This document shows, piece after piece, positions 8,900 to 18,028 of a stretch of 64,000 nucleotides of DNA; position 1 is the stretch's first letter, and every line of letters begins with the position of its first letter. Both the position numbers and the translations under genes were made by a program. The notes under the pieces were generated by a model. It searched no databases and had not been told where the DNA came from. It saw only the letters and a program-made list of their open reading frames with translations. Origin of the DNA: Haloarcula taiwanensis (GTDB taxonomy: Archaea > Halobacteriota > Halobacteria > Halobacteriales > Haloarculaceae); the NCBI GenBank assembly GCA_002844335.1, contig CP019154.1:496001-560000 (forward strand), read 5' to 3'.

Positions 8900-10356
8900 C
8901 CGCCACCACCTCCGGCGGCCGCGCCAGTTGCACCGCCTTCAGCACCCTCGCTCTGTGGGTCAATCGCGTCCCGAATCCCGTCGCTCAACGCGTTGAAGCC
9001 GGTGACGACCAGCGTAATCAGGATACCCGGAATGAGCGAGATGTGCCAGGACTGACTGGCGATGTACTGTTGCCCGATGTTAATCGCCCGCCCCCACTCG
9101 GGAGTCGGGGCGGTAATCCCGAGTCCGAGGAACGACAGGGCAGAGACGGAAATAATGACGCCACCGAGCGTCAGGGAGGCGTAAACCAGGAGATAACCGA
9201 GGATATACGGTGCCATGTGTTTCCGCATAATCACAGTGGGTCGCTGGCCGTAGCTCTTTGCCGCGTCTACCCATTCCTGTTCGCCGACCTGTAACGCAGG
9301 ACCACGTACCGCCCGCCACAGCCCCGGCCAGCGTATCAGCGCAAACAGGAGGATGAACAGCATCGCCCCGTTGTAAATCTCTGCTATCCAGTGGTTCTTG
9401 AACACCACTGTCGCAAGAATCACCAGCAGCAATGCTGGCATCGCCTGCACGGAGTCACTGGTCAGGACCACAATGAGGTCAGTTACCCCCTTGTAATAGG
9501 CGGTAACTAACGCCAGCGTCGTCGCAATAAAGCCCGCAATCGCCATCGATCCGAGGCCGATGAACAGCGACACCCGTGCGCCGAAGGCGAGGAAGGTGAA
9601 CAGATCCTTACCGCTGACGAGCGTTCCGACAGGGTGGAATCGCCCGAAGTCGTCGTAACTCCATATCCCGACGTTGCTGTCCCCGCTCCCGCGCGACGCG
9701 GACCCGAGATTCGCCTCGCCGATGGTAATCGTTTCGACCGTCTCCGTGTCCTCGTTGAAGTACTGCATCTCGTGGGAGTACGGCCCCTGGATATTCTCTT
9801 CGGCTGTCGTTGGGCCGACAACGGGAGCGAACACGGCCATTGTGACGAAGAAGACGACGACAGCGAGTCCGAACAGGCCCCAGTAGTGACCTCGAAGCCG
9901 GTCGATGACGTCGTCAGTCGGCGTCCAGTCAGCAGCGCGATAGTGCCGTCGGAAGAGCACGTACCCGTACCACAGCCACGCCAACAAGACTGCGACGTAT
10001 GCATACACCAGCAGGAAGCGGATGAGCCATGCGTACTTCGGCTCAAGGCCGAGGAACGTGCCCTGCCAAGCACTCCCGTCGTAGTACCCTCGGTTGGGTA
10101 TCAGTTCTCGGCTCAGCAGATGCGGCAGGTCGCTGCAGAGGGCTGACGCACTGGCGAACGCCTCAGCGCCGGGCGACCCCGGGAATAACGCGAGCACGTA
10201 GCTTATCGCGCCGAACAACCCATCGAGGTACGTCGGTCCCTCAAGCAGTAACAGGGCACAGAGCACGACACCCCACAGTAGTGCCGGTCTAGGGTGTGCC
10301 TTGAGTCGGTCCCTCAGCGGCTGATCGATGTCTTCGGTGGGTTCTGTCTCTCTCAT
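8896..10356 (-). CDS. Peptide ABC transporter permease, OppC type with long N-terminal membrane extension
   Basis: At 486 residues this permease is about 180 longer than a standard OppC. The C-terminal half is a normal binding-protein-dependent permease with an EAA loop (EWVDAAKSYGQRPTVIMRKH). The N-terminal half adds membrane segments at about residues 20-60 and 105-125 before the usual first segment (GLFGLAVVVFFVTMAVFAPV). A large loop with EENIQGPYSHEMQ and TITIGEANLG lies before the transport domain. The C-terminus is Gly/Ala-rich (GGATGAAAGGGGG). It sits between the OppB-type permease and the ATPases, with four-base ATGA overlaps on both sides. Confidence 0.9.
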   Translation of the reverse strand: MRETEPTEDIDQPLRDRLKAHPRPALLWGVVLCALLLLEGPTYLDGLFGAISYVLALFPGSPGAEAFASASALCSDLPHLLSRELIPNRGYYDGSAWQGTFLGLEPKYAWLIRFLLVYAYVAVLLAWLWYGYVLFRRHYRAADWTPTDDVIDRLRGHYWGLFGLAVVVFFVTMAVFAPVVGPTTAEENIQGPYSHEMQYFNEDTETVETITIGEANLGSASRGSGDSNVGIWSYDDFGRFHPVGTLVSGKDLFTFLAFGARVSLFIGLGSMAIAGFIATTLALVTAYYKGVTDLIVVLTSDSVQAMPALLLVILATVVFKNHWIAEIYNGAMLFILLFALIRWPGLWRAVRGPALQVGEQEWVDAAKSYGQRPTVIMRKHMAPYILGYLLVYASLTLGGVIISVSALSFLGLGITAPTPEWGRAINIGQQYIASQSWHISLIPGILITLVVTGFNALSDGIRDAIDPQSEGAEGGATGAAAGGGGG

Positions 10357-11393
10357 CCGTCGTACCCCACGCGTGGGTCGATGATTGTGTACGCGAAGTC
10401 CTGTACGATATTCAGCCCGACGATAAGAAGGATGAACAGATACATCAGTGTTCCAACAAGTGGGAGGTCACCCTGCTCCGCTGCCCGGAAGAACAGGAGA
10501 CCGATACCGTTGATCGAGAAGACGGTCTCGACGAGCACTGACCCGCCGATCAAGATGAACGCCTCCGCAGTGATCACCGGTACGAGCGGAATCAGGGCGT
10601 TCCGGAAGATGTGCTTCCAGACCAGTACCCGCGGTGAGACGCCTTTGGCCTTGGCTGTTTCGACGTATTTCGAGTTGATCGTTTCGAGAACGGCAGTTCG
10701 GCCGATCCGCATCTCTGTGCCCATCGATGCGGATCCGAGCACCAGTGCGGGCGGCAGTATCTGTTTTGTCGCTTTCGCGAGGTTGGTCCATGCCTGTCCC
10801 GGATCGGTTATCAGTCTCGTGGGATTCTTGAGCACGGCGAGGTTCGGCGAGGTCACGACGTTGGTCTCGACAATAAAGCTGGTCCAACTGAACCCGAACA
10901 GCTGTTCCGTCTGTGACAGCACCGTCACCAGAATGACCGCGAGCCAGAAGTTCGGCATCGCCCGCCAGACAATCCCACCGAAGGAAGCGAAGTAATCCGA
11001 GAACGTATTGGGATTCAGGCCGGCGTAGAAGCCGAGCGGAATGCCGATCCCGAGGGCGATCAGGACCGCCCAGAATCCGAGCCAGATCGTCCGTGGTGCG
11101 TAGCTGATGATGAGGTCGATTGCCGGTGTCCCGGAGTTGACGACCCACGACTGGCCCAGATCGAACAGGAACAGGTCTCCCATAAAGTCGAAGTACTGTT
11201 CCCAGAGCGGTTCGTTCAGTCCCAACCGTTGCTCGATCTGTCGAATCGCACGAGCGTCACCTTGGGGGCCGAGGATCGCCGCTGCAGGACTGAGCGGCCC
11301 CAGCCGGATAATTGCGAACGTTACTGTCGTCCCGAATATGATAACAGGGATCGACAGTACCAAGCGCTTGAGCAGATACGTAGCGCGGCTCAT
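10353..11393 (-). CDS. Peptide ABC transporter permease, OppB/DppB type
   Basis: The 346-residue protein begins MSRATYLLKRLVLSIPVIIFGTT, the characteristic OppB/DppB N-terminus with the first membrane segment. It contains the motif RLGLNEPLWEQYFDF, also typical of this subfamily, and the EAA loop KYVETAKAKGVSPRVLVWKH. Six membrane segments are visible. It ends in PRVGYDG with its stop overlapping the start of the second permease. The upstream gene encodes the binding protein, 112 bases away. Confidence 0.93.
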   Translation of the reverse strand: MSRATYLLKRLVLSIPVIIFGTTVTFAIIRLGPLSPAAAILGPQGDARAIRQIEQRLGLNEPLWEQYFDFMGDLFLFDLGQSWVVNSGTPAIDLIISYAPRTIWLGFWAVLIALGIGIPLGFYAGLNPNTFSDYFASFGGIVWRAMPNFWLAVILVTVLSQTEQLFGFSWTSFIVETNVVTSPNLAVLKNPTRLITDPGQAWTNLAKATKQILPPALVLGSASMGTEMRIGRTAVLETINSKYVETAKAKGVSPRVLVWKHIFRNALIPLVPVITAEAFILIGGSVLVETVFSINGIGLLFFRAAEQGDLPLVGTLMYLFILLIVGLNIVQDFAYTIIDPRVGYDG

Positions 11394-11505
11394 GGCTTAG
11401 CTTGTCTCCGTTGTACGGGTACTTGTGAGTTCATAATCTCTGAGGGCTGCGAAGTCGTTCCCGTCACCAACCGTGGCGGGGACGATCACGCCAGCAGGGA
11501 CGCGA

Positions 11506-13371
11506 TTACTGTCTGTCTCCGAGCGACACGGTGTTCATCTTCTGTCGGCTCGGCCCCATTCCGGCTGGCGGCGTGAAGTCGACGTGGTCGTACCAGAACA
11601 GCTCAGTCAGCTCGTGATACACCGGCAGCATTGCGACGTCTTCCCAGTTCGCGTTCTCCATCTGGATGTACGCGTCGTTCCGGGCGGCCTGATCCTCCTC
11701 CGTCGGTGCCGGGTTGTCAGCAATCGACTGGTACGCCTCCGCGGCCTGCTGGGCAGCGTCGCCGTTCTCCGGCTGCCAGTTGACATACGAAATCGGGAAG
11801 TCAAGACTCGTATCGGTCTGTGGCGGGTTCAGCAGCTGGAGGAAGTTATCCGGCGCGGGCCAGTCAGCGACCCAGCCAAGCGAGTACATCTCTAGTTCGC
11901 CGTTGCGACCACGCTCGAGGAGCGTGTTGAACGGCGCCTGGTTGACTTCGAGGTCGATGTAGACGCTCTGCAGCTGGTCTCGAAGAATGCTTGCAGTTTC
12001 GCTCCAGACACCGGACTCGTAGATCGTCAGCTCGACGGCGACGCGCTCGTTTTCGCCGTAGCCAGCCTCTTCCATCACCGATCGGGCCTTTCCGAGCTGG
12101 CTGTCGTCGTAGCCGTACGGGTACTCGTTTTCGGCGCGGTCGTTGTAGTTCTGGGCACCACCGGGGAAGATGGATTTCGGCGTGAAATTGTACGCAGGCT
12201 CGCCGCGCTGCTTGAACACCTGCTCGACAACGGTGTGCTGGTTCATCGCGTACGCGACCGCCTGACGGACCGGCTTGGGTACGCTGGCCATGTTAAACCC
12301 GAGGTAGAACACCCCGATGTTCGACACGGCGGAGTAATTAGCCGTGTCGCCGTTGCGCAACTCGCCGTAGGTCCCGATCTGGCGACCCTCGTCGTCTTCC
12401 TCCTCAACGGACACCTTCCCGGGGTCGTACTGCGCCGTGGGGAGTTCGAAGATATCGGCGTTCCGGTTCATCGCATAGTTGTAATTGGCCGAGTCGTTCT
12501 CGATAACCGCAAAGTGGACGCCGTCGACGCTCGGACTCTCGCCATAGTAGTCGTCGTACGCGCTGACTCTGGCCTCTGTTCCGGAGTTCCACGTATCGAA
12601 CTCGAAGGGGCCGTTTCCGATCGGGTTCGAACTGGAGAACTCGGCCTGGGTCATCTCGCCCTCGTACCCTTCGATGTCGCCAACCATGCCCTCAGGAACC
12701 GGTGAGAAAGATGAGTACGCGAGCATCTCCAGCGTGGAGGCAAACGGCGCGTCTAGCTGGATCTCGAGCGTTGTTTCGTCAACGGCCGTGACGCCGAGTG
12801 TCCCGGGCTTGTACACTTCCTGTTCCTCGCCGTCGACCGTCTCAGTCGTCGTCTCGTGTGTCACGCCCAGCGAATCCAGAACGAAGTAGGCGCGACTAGA
12901 GTTGTCAGATGCAGTCAACCGCTCGAACGCGTAGACGAAGTCACTAGCGGTTACGGTGTCGCCGTTGTGGAAAGTCGCGTCCTTCAACTGGAACGTGTAG
13001 GTCGTGAAGTCATCAGATACCTCGTAGTCCGCAGCCATAAGCCCCTCTACAGCGGGCTGGCTGTCGGGATAGTTCATCAGCGGATCGAACATCTGCTGGA
13101 TGACGATTCCCGACTGGGTGTCGGTCGCCTCGATCGGGTCCATCGTCGTCATCGTCCCCGTGTTGACCCGCCAGAGGTCCCCGTCCTGTTTCAGATCGGT
13201 CCCGACATCGCCACCACTGGAGTCTGTCGAGTCCGTGCCGCCGCCGGTCTCCTCCGCTGCGCCCTCAGTCTCGTCACTATCACTGGAACATCCCGCCAGC
13301 GCTGCGGCGGCCGCAGCACTGCCCGTTGCTTTCAGAAACGATCGCCGTTCCATGCTACTTGAACGTGGCAT
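11506..13371 (-). CDS. Peptide-binding lipoprotein of the ABC transporter (OppA/DppA family)
   Basis: This 621-residue extracellular solute-binding protein (family 5) starts MPRSSSMERRSFLKATG. The twin-arginine motif RRSFLK is followed by an alanine-rich hydrophobic stretch and the lipobox LAGC, so it is expected to be Tat-exported and lipid-anchored. An acidic Ser/Gly/Glu linker follows (SDSDETEGAAEETGGG). The body contains AVAYAMNQHTVVEQVF and GPFEFDTWNSG, typical of the family. A TATA-like TATTTGT centred 26 bases upstream of the ATG at 13371 fits a leaderless transcript; the ATG at 13353 is the alternative. It is the first gene of the peptide-import operon. Confidence 0.93.
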   Translation of the reverse strand: MPRSSSMERRSFLKATGSAAAAAALAGCSSDSDETEGAAEETGGGTDSTDSSGGDVGTDLKQDGDLWRVNTGTMTTMDPIEATDTQSGIVIQQMFDPLMNYPDSQPAVEGLMAADYEVSDDFTTYTFQLKDATFHNGDTVTASDFVYAFERLTASDNSSRAYFVLDSLGVTHETTTETVDGEEQEVYKPGTLGVTAVDETTLEIQLDAPFASTLEMLAYSSFSPVPEGMVGDIEGYEGEMTQAEFSSSNPIGNGPFEFDTWNSGTEARVSAYDDYYGESPSVDGVHFAVIENDSANYNYAMNRNADIFELPTAQYDPGKVSVEEEDDEGRQIGTYGELRNGDTANYSAVSNIGVFYLGFNMASVPKPVRQAVAYAMNQHTVVEQVFKQRGEPAYNFTPKSIFPGGAQNYNDRAENEYPYGYDDSQLGKARSVMEEAGYGENERVAVELTIYESGVWSETASILRDQLQSVYIDLEVNQAPFNTLLERGRNGELEMYSLGWVADWPAPDNFLQLLNPPQTDTSLDFPISYVNWQPENGDAAQQAAEAYQSIADNPAPTEEDQAARNDAYIQMENANWEDVAMLPVYHELTELFWYDHVDFTPPAGMGPSRQKMNTVSLGDRQ

Positions 13372-13619
13372 ATTGATACCCAAATTGCCCCCCACAAATA
13401 GAAGTTATGTCATACAGTAGCTTGAAATATTAAACTGCTCGCATGAAGAAATTCAGTTTATTATCTATAGTAATCTTACATGATATATACTGCGACGGCT
13501 GTTTTCTGTATTCTGGAGCCTTGCCTTCTCGCACTGAATTCTCGGTGACATTGACAGCGCACATCGGTGTCTACGCGGACTGATAGGAGGTGGTAAAACT
13601 GCCGCTAGTAGGCACTGCG
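13372..13619. promoter_or_regulatory. AT-rich promoter region between the peptide operon and the ferredoxin gene
   Basis: This 248-base gap is much richer in A and T than the genes on either side. A minus-strand TATA-like element at 13394-13401 is placed correctly for the binding-protein gene. Several further AT runs at 13425-13500 have no assigned partner. The ferredoxin gene ends into this gap on the same strand. No open frame of note was seen. Confidence 0.5.
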
Positions 13620-13961
13620 CTACCAGTCGACGGAGAGCGTCCCGTCGCCGTTCGGGTCCGGGGCGATCTCCTCGTTGGTCCGCCGGTCGACGACGTGGAT
13701 GATGCCGCGGTCTTTCTTCGCCGGGCAGGCCTCGGCGGCCGCGATGTTATGATCGAGATCCGATTCGTCGATGAAGTAAGTCTCGGGCTTGGCGATACCA
13801 GTATCCAGGTCGAGCGTCCAGTTGCGCGACTTCTCGGCGCACTTGCCCGCCCCGAAGCATTTGTTGGCCTCGAAGATTATCTTGTAGGGCTTCTCCTCGA
13901 CCGGGGGGCCGTCCTGTTCGCCGATTTCGCTCGGGTCGACGTGTTCGTCCGCGTCTGCCAT
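13620..13961 (-). CDS. Small ferredoxin with three-cysteine [3Fe-4S]-type motif
   Basis: The 113-residue soluble protein has an acidic N-terminal 25 residues and then a ferredoxin core. The only cysteines are C35, C41 and C79: C-x5-C (CFGAGKC), then 37 residues, then CP. This is the spacing of single-cluster [3Fe-4S] ferredoxins of the actinobacterial P450-partner type, where the second cysteine of the usual C-x2-C-x2-C is missing. The gene follows the MOSC gene on the same strand after 57 bases, so the two are probably co-transcribed and the MOSC enzyme is a likely electron acceptor. Cluster type is inferred from spacing. Confidence 0.85.
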   Translation of the reverse strand: MADADEHVDPSEIGEQDGPPVEEKPYKIIFEANKCFGAGKCAEKSRNWTLDLDTGIAKPETYFIDESDLDHNIAAAEACPAKKDRGIIHVVDRRTNEEIAPDPNGDGTLSVDW

Positions 13962-14018
13962 TACTCCGTGTTCGTGGCCGACCGTCTTTCGATTGTCGGT
14001 CTCGCCGTCGGGGGTTCA

Positions 14019-14810
14019 CTACGTTTCGGCCGCCGGCACGACTTCGACGGGGTCCCCGACGGCCAGTTCCGCGCCGCGGTCGGCCTCGGGGACGTGGGTG
14101 ATGAGCATCACGGTATAGAAGTGATCGAAGGCGTCCTGGTCGGCCCACTCCGGGAACGTCGCCTGCCGGCGCTTGACGAACTGCTCCCGGAACCCCGGCG
14201 TTGCCTCGCCGGTGTCGGGGTCCCGCTGGGGGACGACACAGCGACCGCAGGGGGTCACTCCCTCGAACCGGACGCCGCCGGCCCGGAAGGCGGGGGCGTC
14301 CGCGCCGACAAATCGGTCCTCCCAGAACGCCGGGACCCCGCCGATTTCGACGTTCGCCCGGAGCCGCCGGCGCAGGCCGTCGACGGTCACGTCGTCGAAC
14401 CACGACGCTACGGTTTCCAGCGTCGCGGTGCTGATGACCGACGGCCCCATCTCACGGCGGTCGACGTAGCCCAGCGTCTCGTCGCGCTCGACGGTCAGGT
14501 CCACGCCGAAGAACACGCCGAGCCAGTCGGCCGCCCGCGAGCGGCCGCGCTCGTCCCGGAGGTCGAACGACGCGCTGTCGTCGTCGGTCGTGACCGACAG
14601 CGTCCCCGACTCGGGGTCGTAGCCGGTGTCGATGTCGTGGACGCGGCTGGTCCGCTTCCCGTTGACCACGTCTCCGGCGTCGTCGAACATGGCGAACTCG
14701 CGGTCGTGGGCCAGTGTGCCGCCCGGGCGGATCGATACCGATTCGCAGTCCATGCCGTCCAGCGCCTTGACGGGGTAGACGGTGAGTCGCTCGACGTGTG
14801 CCACTGCCAT
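14019..14810 (-). CDS. MOSC-domain molybdenum-cofactor enzyme (YcbX/mARC-like)
   Basis: The 263-residue protein has the MOSC N-terminal beta-barrel (VERLTVYPVKALDG ... AHDREFAMFD, residues 5-80) followed by the MOSC domain. The segment TPCGRCVVPQRDPDTGE matches the PCSRC-x5-DPxTG region of YcbX and mARC, whose first cysteine binds the molybdenum. These enzymes reduce N-hydroxylated compounds and related substrates using electrons from a flavodoxin, cytochrome b5 or a fused ferredoxin. Here no ferredoxin is fused, but a ferredoxin gene follows. The substrate is unknown. Confidence 0.87.
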   Translation of the reverse strand: MAVAHVERLTVYPVKALDGMDCESVSIRPGGTLAHDREFAMFDDAGDVVNGKRTSRVHDIDTGYDPESGTLSVTTDDDSASFDLRDERGRSRAADWLGVFFGVDLTVERDETLGYVDRREMGPSVISTATLETVASWFDDVTVDGLRRRLRANVEIGGVPAFWEDRFVGADAPAFRAGGVRFEGVTPCGRCVVPQRDPDTGEATPGFREQFVKRRQATFPEWADQDAFDHFYTVMLITHVPEADRGAELAVGDPVEVVPAAET

Positions 14811-14970
14811 TAGCTTCGGCGGCCGGGCCTATAGCAGTGTCCCGTTCTCGGCCGCAGGCGAAGCCGACGCGGCGGCCGCCTGTCCGAAACCGGGGCGAAA
14901 ACGAGGATATCCGGGGACGCGCCTGAACGATACTATTACGTATCGACTGGGGTAATCAGTCGCCAGACGA

Positions 14971-17292
14971 ATGGTCGAACACACTCGAACGCTGGATTTC
15001 AAAATCGCGTTCGCAATCGGGCTGGGGACGATGATCGCGGCCGGAATCTTCTCGCTGTCCGGCACCGCCGTCGCAGCAATCGGATCGAGCGCCGTCATCG
15101 CGTTCGTCATCGCCGCCGTCATCGCGGGCGTCACCGCCGCCGCGTACTCCGAGTTCGCGTCGGTCTACTCAGAAAACGGCGGCGGCTACCTCTTCTGTTC
15201 GCGGACCTTCGAGGACCGGGACCTGCTGACCTACAGCATCGGGATGTCGCTGTTTCTCGGCTACACCGGCACGACGGCGTTCTACCTCGCGACGATGGAC
15301 GAGTGGGTCGTCCGCTTTCTCCTTCCCGAGGCGCTTCACTTCCTGCCACACGGGACCGCCGGCGTGGCGACTGCGGTCCTGCTCGGCGTTCTCAATGCCC
15401 GCGGGACCGAGGAAAGCGGGAGCTTCCAGCTCCTCGTCACGGGCGCGAAGGTCGCCGTTCTGCTCGCGTTCATCGGCGGTGCGTTCGCCTTCCGCGGGCC
15501 GTCGGTGGCCGTCAGTAAGTTCGCTGGAAACTTCGGCGGCGGCCCCGTCGATATCCTGACTATCTCTGCGCTGGCGTTCATCACGTTCTTCGGCTTCTCG
15601 GCCATCGCGGCCAGCGCGGGCGAGATAATCGAGCCGAAGCGGACCGTCCCACGGGCCATCGCCGCGAGCATCCTCACAGTCACTGTCCTCTACGCGCTCG
15701 TCATCGTCGCGATGGTGAACTCCCCGATTCCAGCAGAGGTCATCGCACAGGAGGGCGAGACGGCGATGGGGCGGGTCGCCGCTTCGTTCCTCGGGAGCAT
15801 CGGCGAGAGCCTCATTGTCGCCGGGGCCATCTTCTCGATGGTGTCGGCCTCGAACGCGTCGATACTCGCCGCGAGCAGCATCGGCTCGCTGATGGGGACC
15901 CGCGGGCAGGCCCCCCGGCGGTTCTCGCGCATCCACCCCGACTACGGGACGCCGTCCTGGAGTGTGGCGACCGCGACGGCGACCATCGTCGCGCTCATCG
16001 TGTTCTTCATCGCGCTGTTCCCGGCTGAGGGCGGCCTGTTCAGCGGGCTCGGCCTCCATCTCGGGCTGAACGCCCTGACCGGGTTCGCAACGCTGAACCT
16101 CCTGTTGCCGCTCGCCGTCGTCAACGTCGCGCTCATCTACTCCCGGCGGCGGTTCCCGGATATCACGCGGGGCTTTCGCGTCCCCGGCGTCCCGGTGGTC
16201 CCGGTCATCGGCGTGCTGGCGAACCTCGGGCTCATCTACAACCTCCCGCCGAAAGGCGTCGTGACCGGGCTCGTACTGACGGGCGCGATGGTCGTTGTGT
16301 ACCTCGCCTGGGGCGGCGCGCCGGAGACCGAGGACCTGCTTCGGGAGGTGGTCCCGGAGACGCCGGCGTCGGGTGCAGCGGGGGCTGAAGCGGCCGCCGA
16401 GACCGGCGGCTTCCGCGTCCTCGTCCCAATCGCACGTCCGGGCCGGGCCGCTCGCTACGTCGAACTCGCCGCGGCGCTGGCGAAGGTGTCCGACGAGGAC
16501 CCCGTCATCCACGTCCTCAACGTGACGCAGGTCCCCGACCAGACGCCCTGGGAATCCGTCCAGGACACCGCGAAAGCACGGACCGAGCGCATCCGGTCAG
16601 AACTGGGGGATGACTACGGCGTCGACCTCCTCATCGAGGGCCACACCTGCCGGGACGTGGCCTTCGATATCCTCCAGACGGCGCGCGACGACGACGCCGA
16701 CCTCATCCTCATGGGGTATCCTGAACGCCATCAGGACGTGACCGAGACCGTCGAGCGCGAAGCACCCTGTGACGTGTTCTTCGCCGACAAGACTGCGTCT
16801 GCGGACGCCCTCGACGTTATTAACATCGGCGCAGGCGGCGGCCCCCACCATCAGGCCGTGCTCCCGCTGGTGAACGCGCTCGGGCAACTGGGGAGCGACC
16901 TCCACCTCATTAACGTCAGCACCGACGACGAGGGGGCAAACGAGGCGTCGGGGACGACGCTTGACGCGCTTGAGGGCGTCGAGACGACCCAGGTCCACAA
17001 CGTCCGTGCCGGCACCGTCGCCGACGGCCTCGTCGAGACCGCGGCGGAAAACGGCGGCGTGCTGGTCATCGGCGCGTCGCGGGACCGCTGGCTCAGGCAG
17101 GCCCTGTTCGGCAGCACTCCTGACGAGGTCATCGCACTGGCCGCCGACCGGGATGTGCCGGTCCTCGTCTACGCCAGCCAGACCGGCGTCTCGGGCCGGC
17201 TGAGCGAGCGGCTGTTCCCGGTCACGCGGTACCTCAGAAAGCGGCTGTCGCGGTCGGGCCGGAAACAGGGGTCTAGCCCCGACTGGAACTAA
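14971..17292 (+). CDS. Amino-acid permease (APC family) fused to two universal stress (UspA) domains
   Basis: This 773-residue fusion has an N-terminal APC transporter of about 12 membrane segments (residues 10-445), starting FKIAFAIGLGTMIAAGIFSL with the GxG substrate-site motif. Two UspA-like domains follow at about 465-600 and 610-745. The second carries VLVIGASRDRWLRQALFGS, close to the G-2x-G-9x-G(S/T) nucleotide motif; the first has ADLILMGYP. Such fusions are frequent in haloarchaea and presumably allow cytosolic nucleotide control of transport. It stands alone, with convergent cyclophilin downstream. Confidence 0.93.
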   Translation: MVEHTRTLDFKIAFAIGLGTMIAAGIFSLSGTAVAAIGSSAVIAFVIAAVIAGVTAAAYSEFASVYSENGGGYLFCSRTFEDRDLLTYSIGMSLFLGYTGTTAFYLATMDEWVVRFLLPEALHFLPHGTAGVATAVLLGVLNARGTEESGSFQLLVTGAKVAVLLAFIGGAFAFRGPSVAVSKFAGNFGGGPVDILTISALAFITFFGFSAIAASAGEIIEPKRTVPRAIAASILTVTVLYALVIVAMVNSPIPAEVIAQEGETAMGRVAASFLGSIGESLIVAGAIFSMVSASNASILAASSIGSLMGTRGQAPRRFSRIHPDYGTPSWSVATATATIVALIVFFIALFPAEGGLFSGLGLHLGLNALTGFATLNLLLPLAVVNVALIYSRRRFPDITRGFRVPGVPVVPVIGVLANLGLIYNLPPKGVVTGLVLTGAMVVVYLAWGGAPETEDLLREVVPETPASGAAGAEAAAETGGFRVLVPIARPGRAARYVELAAALAKVSDEDPVIHVLNVTQVPDQTPWESVQDTAKARTERIRSELGDDYGVDLLIEGHTCRDVAFDILQTARDDDADLILMGYPERHQDVTETVEREAPCDVFFADKTASADALDVINIGAGGGPHHQAVLPLVNALGQLGSDLHLINVSTDDEGANEASGTTLDALEGVETTQVHNVRAGTVADGLVETAAENGGVLVIGASRDRWLRQALFGSTPDEVIALAADRDVPVLVYASQTGVSGRLSERLFPVTRYLRKRLSRSGRKQGSSPDWN

Positions 17293-17313
17293 GTCGTCTC
17301 GCAGCCGGCGCGC

Positions 17314-17862
17314 TTATCGGTGGATGTCGACCGATTCGAGCAGCATTTCTTGGGTCGGCGCGTCGTTGCGGTCGGTGTCGACGCTGCCAATGGACTCGAC
17401 GACGTCCATCCCGTCGACGACCTTCCCGAAGACGGCGTGTTTGCCGTCCAGGTGGGGCTGGGCGTCGAGGGTGATGAAGAACTGCGAGCCGTTGGTGTTC
17501 GGGCCGCTGTTGGCCATGCTGAGGACGCCCGGGCCGTCGTGAGTGAGGTCGTCGTGGAACTCGTCGTCGAAAGAGTAACCGGGGCCGCCGCGGCCGGTGC
17601 CGGTCGGGTCCCCCATCTGGATCATGAAGTCCTCGATGATGCGGTGGATGTCGATGTCAGTGTACAGCGGATCGATCCGCTTCTCGCCGGATTCAGGGTC
17701 CTCCCACGCGCCGGTCCCCGGAGCGATTTCGGTCCCGTCGTAGTCGTTGGCGCCTTCGGCTAGGCCGACGAAGTTCTCGACGGTGGTCGGCACGCGCTCG
17801 TCGTACAGTTCGACTTCGATGTCGCCCTCTGTCGTGTGCAGGGTCGCGGTCAGGTCGCTCAT
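17314..17862 (-). CDS. Cyclophilin-type peptidyl-prolyl cis-trans isomerase
   Basis: The 182-residue cytoplasmic isomerase starts MSDLTATLHTTEGDIEVEL and shows the family core: FHRI equivalent IHRIIEDFMIQMGDPTGTG, then SMANSGPNTNGSQFFIT and HLDGKHAVFGKV. Active-site Arg, Phe, Gln and His are all present. A 25-residue acidic insert (DGTEIAPGTGAWEDPESG) near residue 45 is typical of haloarchaeal versions. The frame is open upstream, but the extra sequence is Arg/Cys-rich antisense-like, so ATG 17862 is chosen. Confidence 0.95.
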   Translation of the reverse strand: MSDLTATLHTTEGDIEVELYDERVPTTVENFVGLAEGANDYDGTEIAPGTGAWEDPESGEKRIDPLYTDIDIHRIIEDFMIQMGDPTGTGRGGPGYSFDDEFHDDLTHDGPGVLSMANSGPNTNGSQFFITLDAQPHLDGKHAVFGKVVDGMDVVESIGSVDTDRNDAPTQEMLLESVDIHR

Positions 17863-18028
17863 ACTCGGTCGGAAGGAAGCCCGGCAGAAAAGCCTGCCCA
17901 CTGACCGAGGGTTCTTGTGCCAGCACCGAACCACCCCCGCCGTGTCCTGACGACTGACCGCGTGGCGTCCAGCGGGTGTCCGACACGCCGCCACGCGCCG
18001 GTGAGTGTCGGCTGTTCGTCGTACCAGG

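Noticed and set aside
15169-16512. A 447-codon minus-strand open frame
   Set aside because: Antisense to the permease-Usp fusion; Arg/Glu/Asp-rich low-complexity translation.
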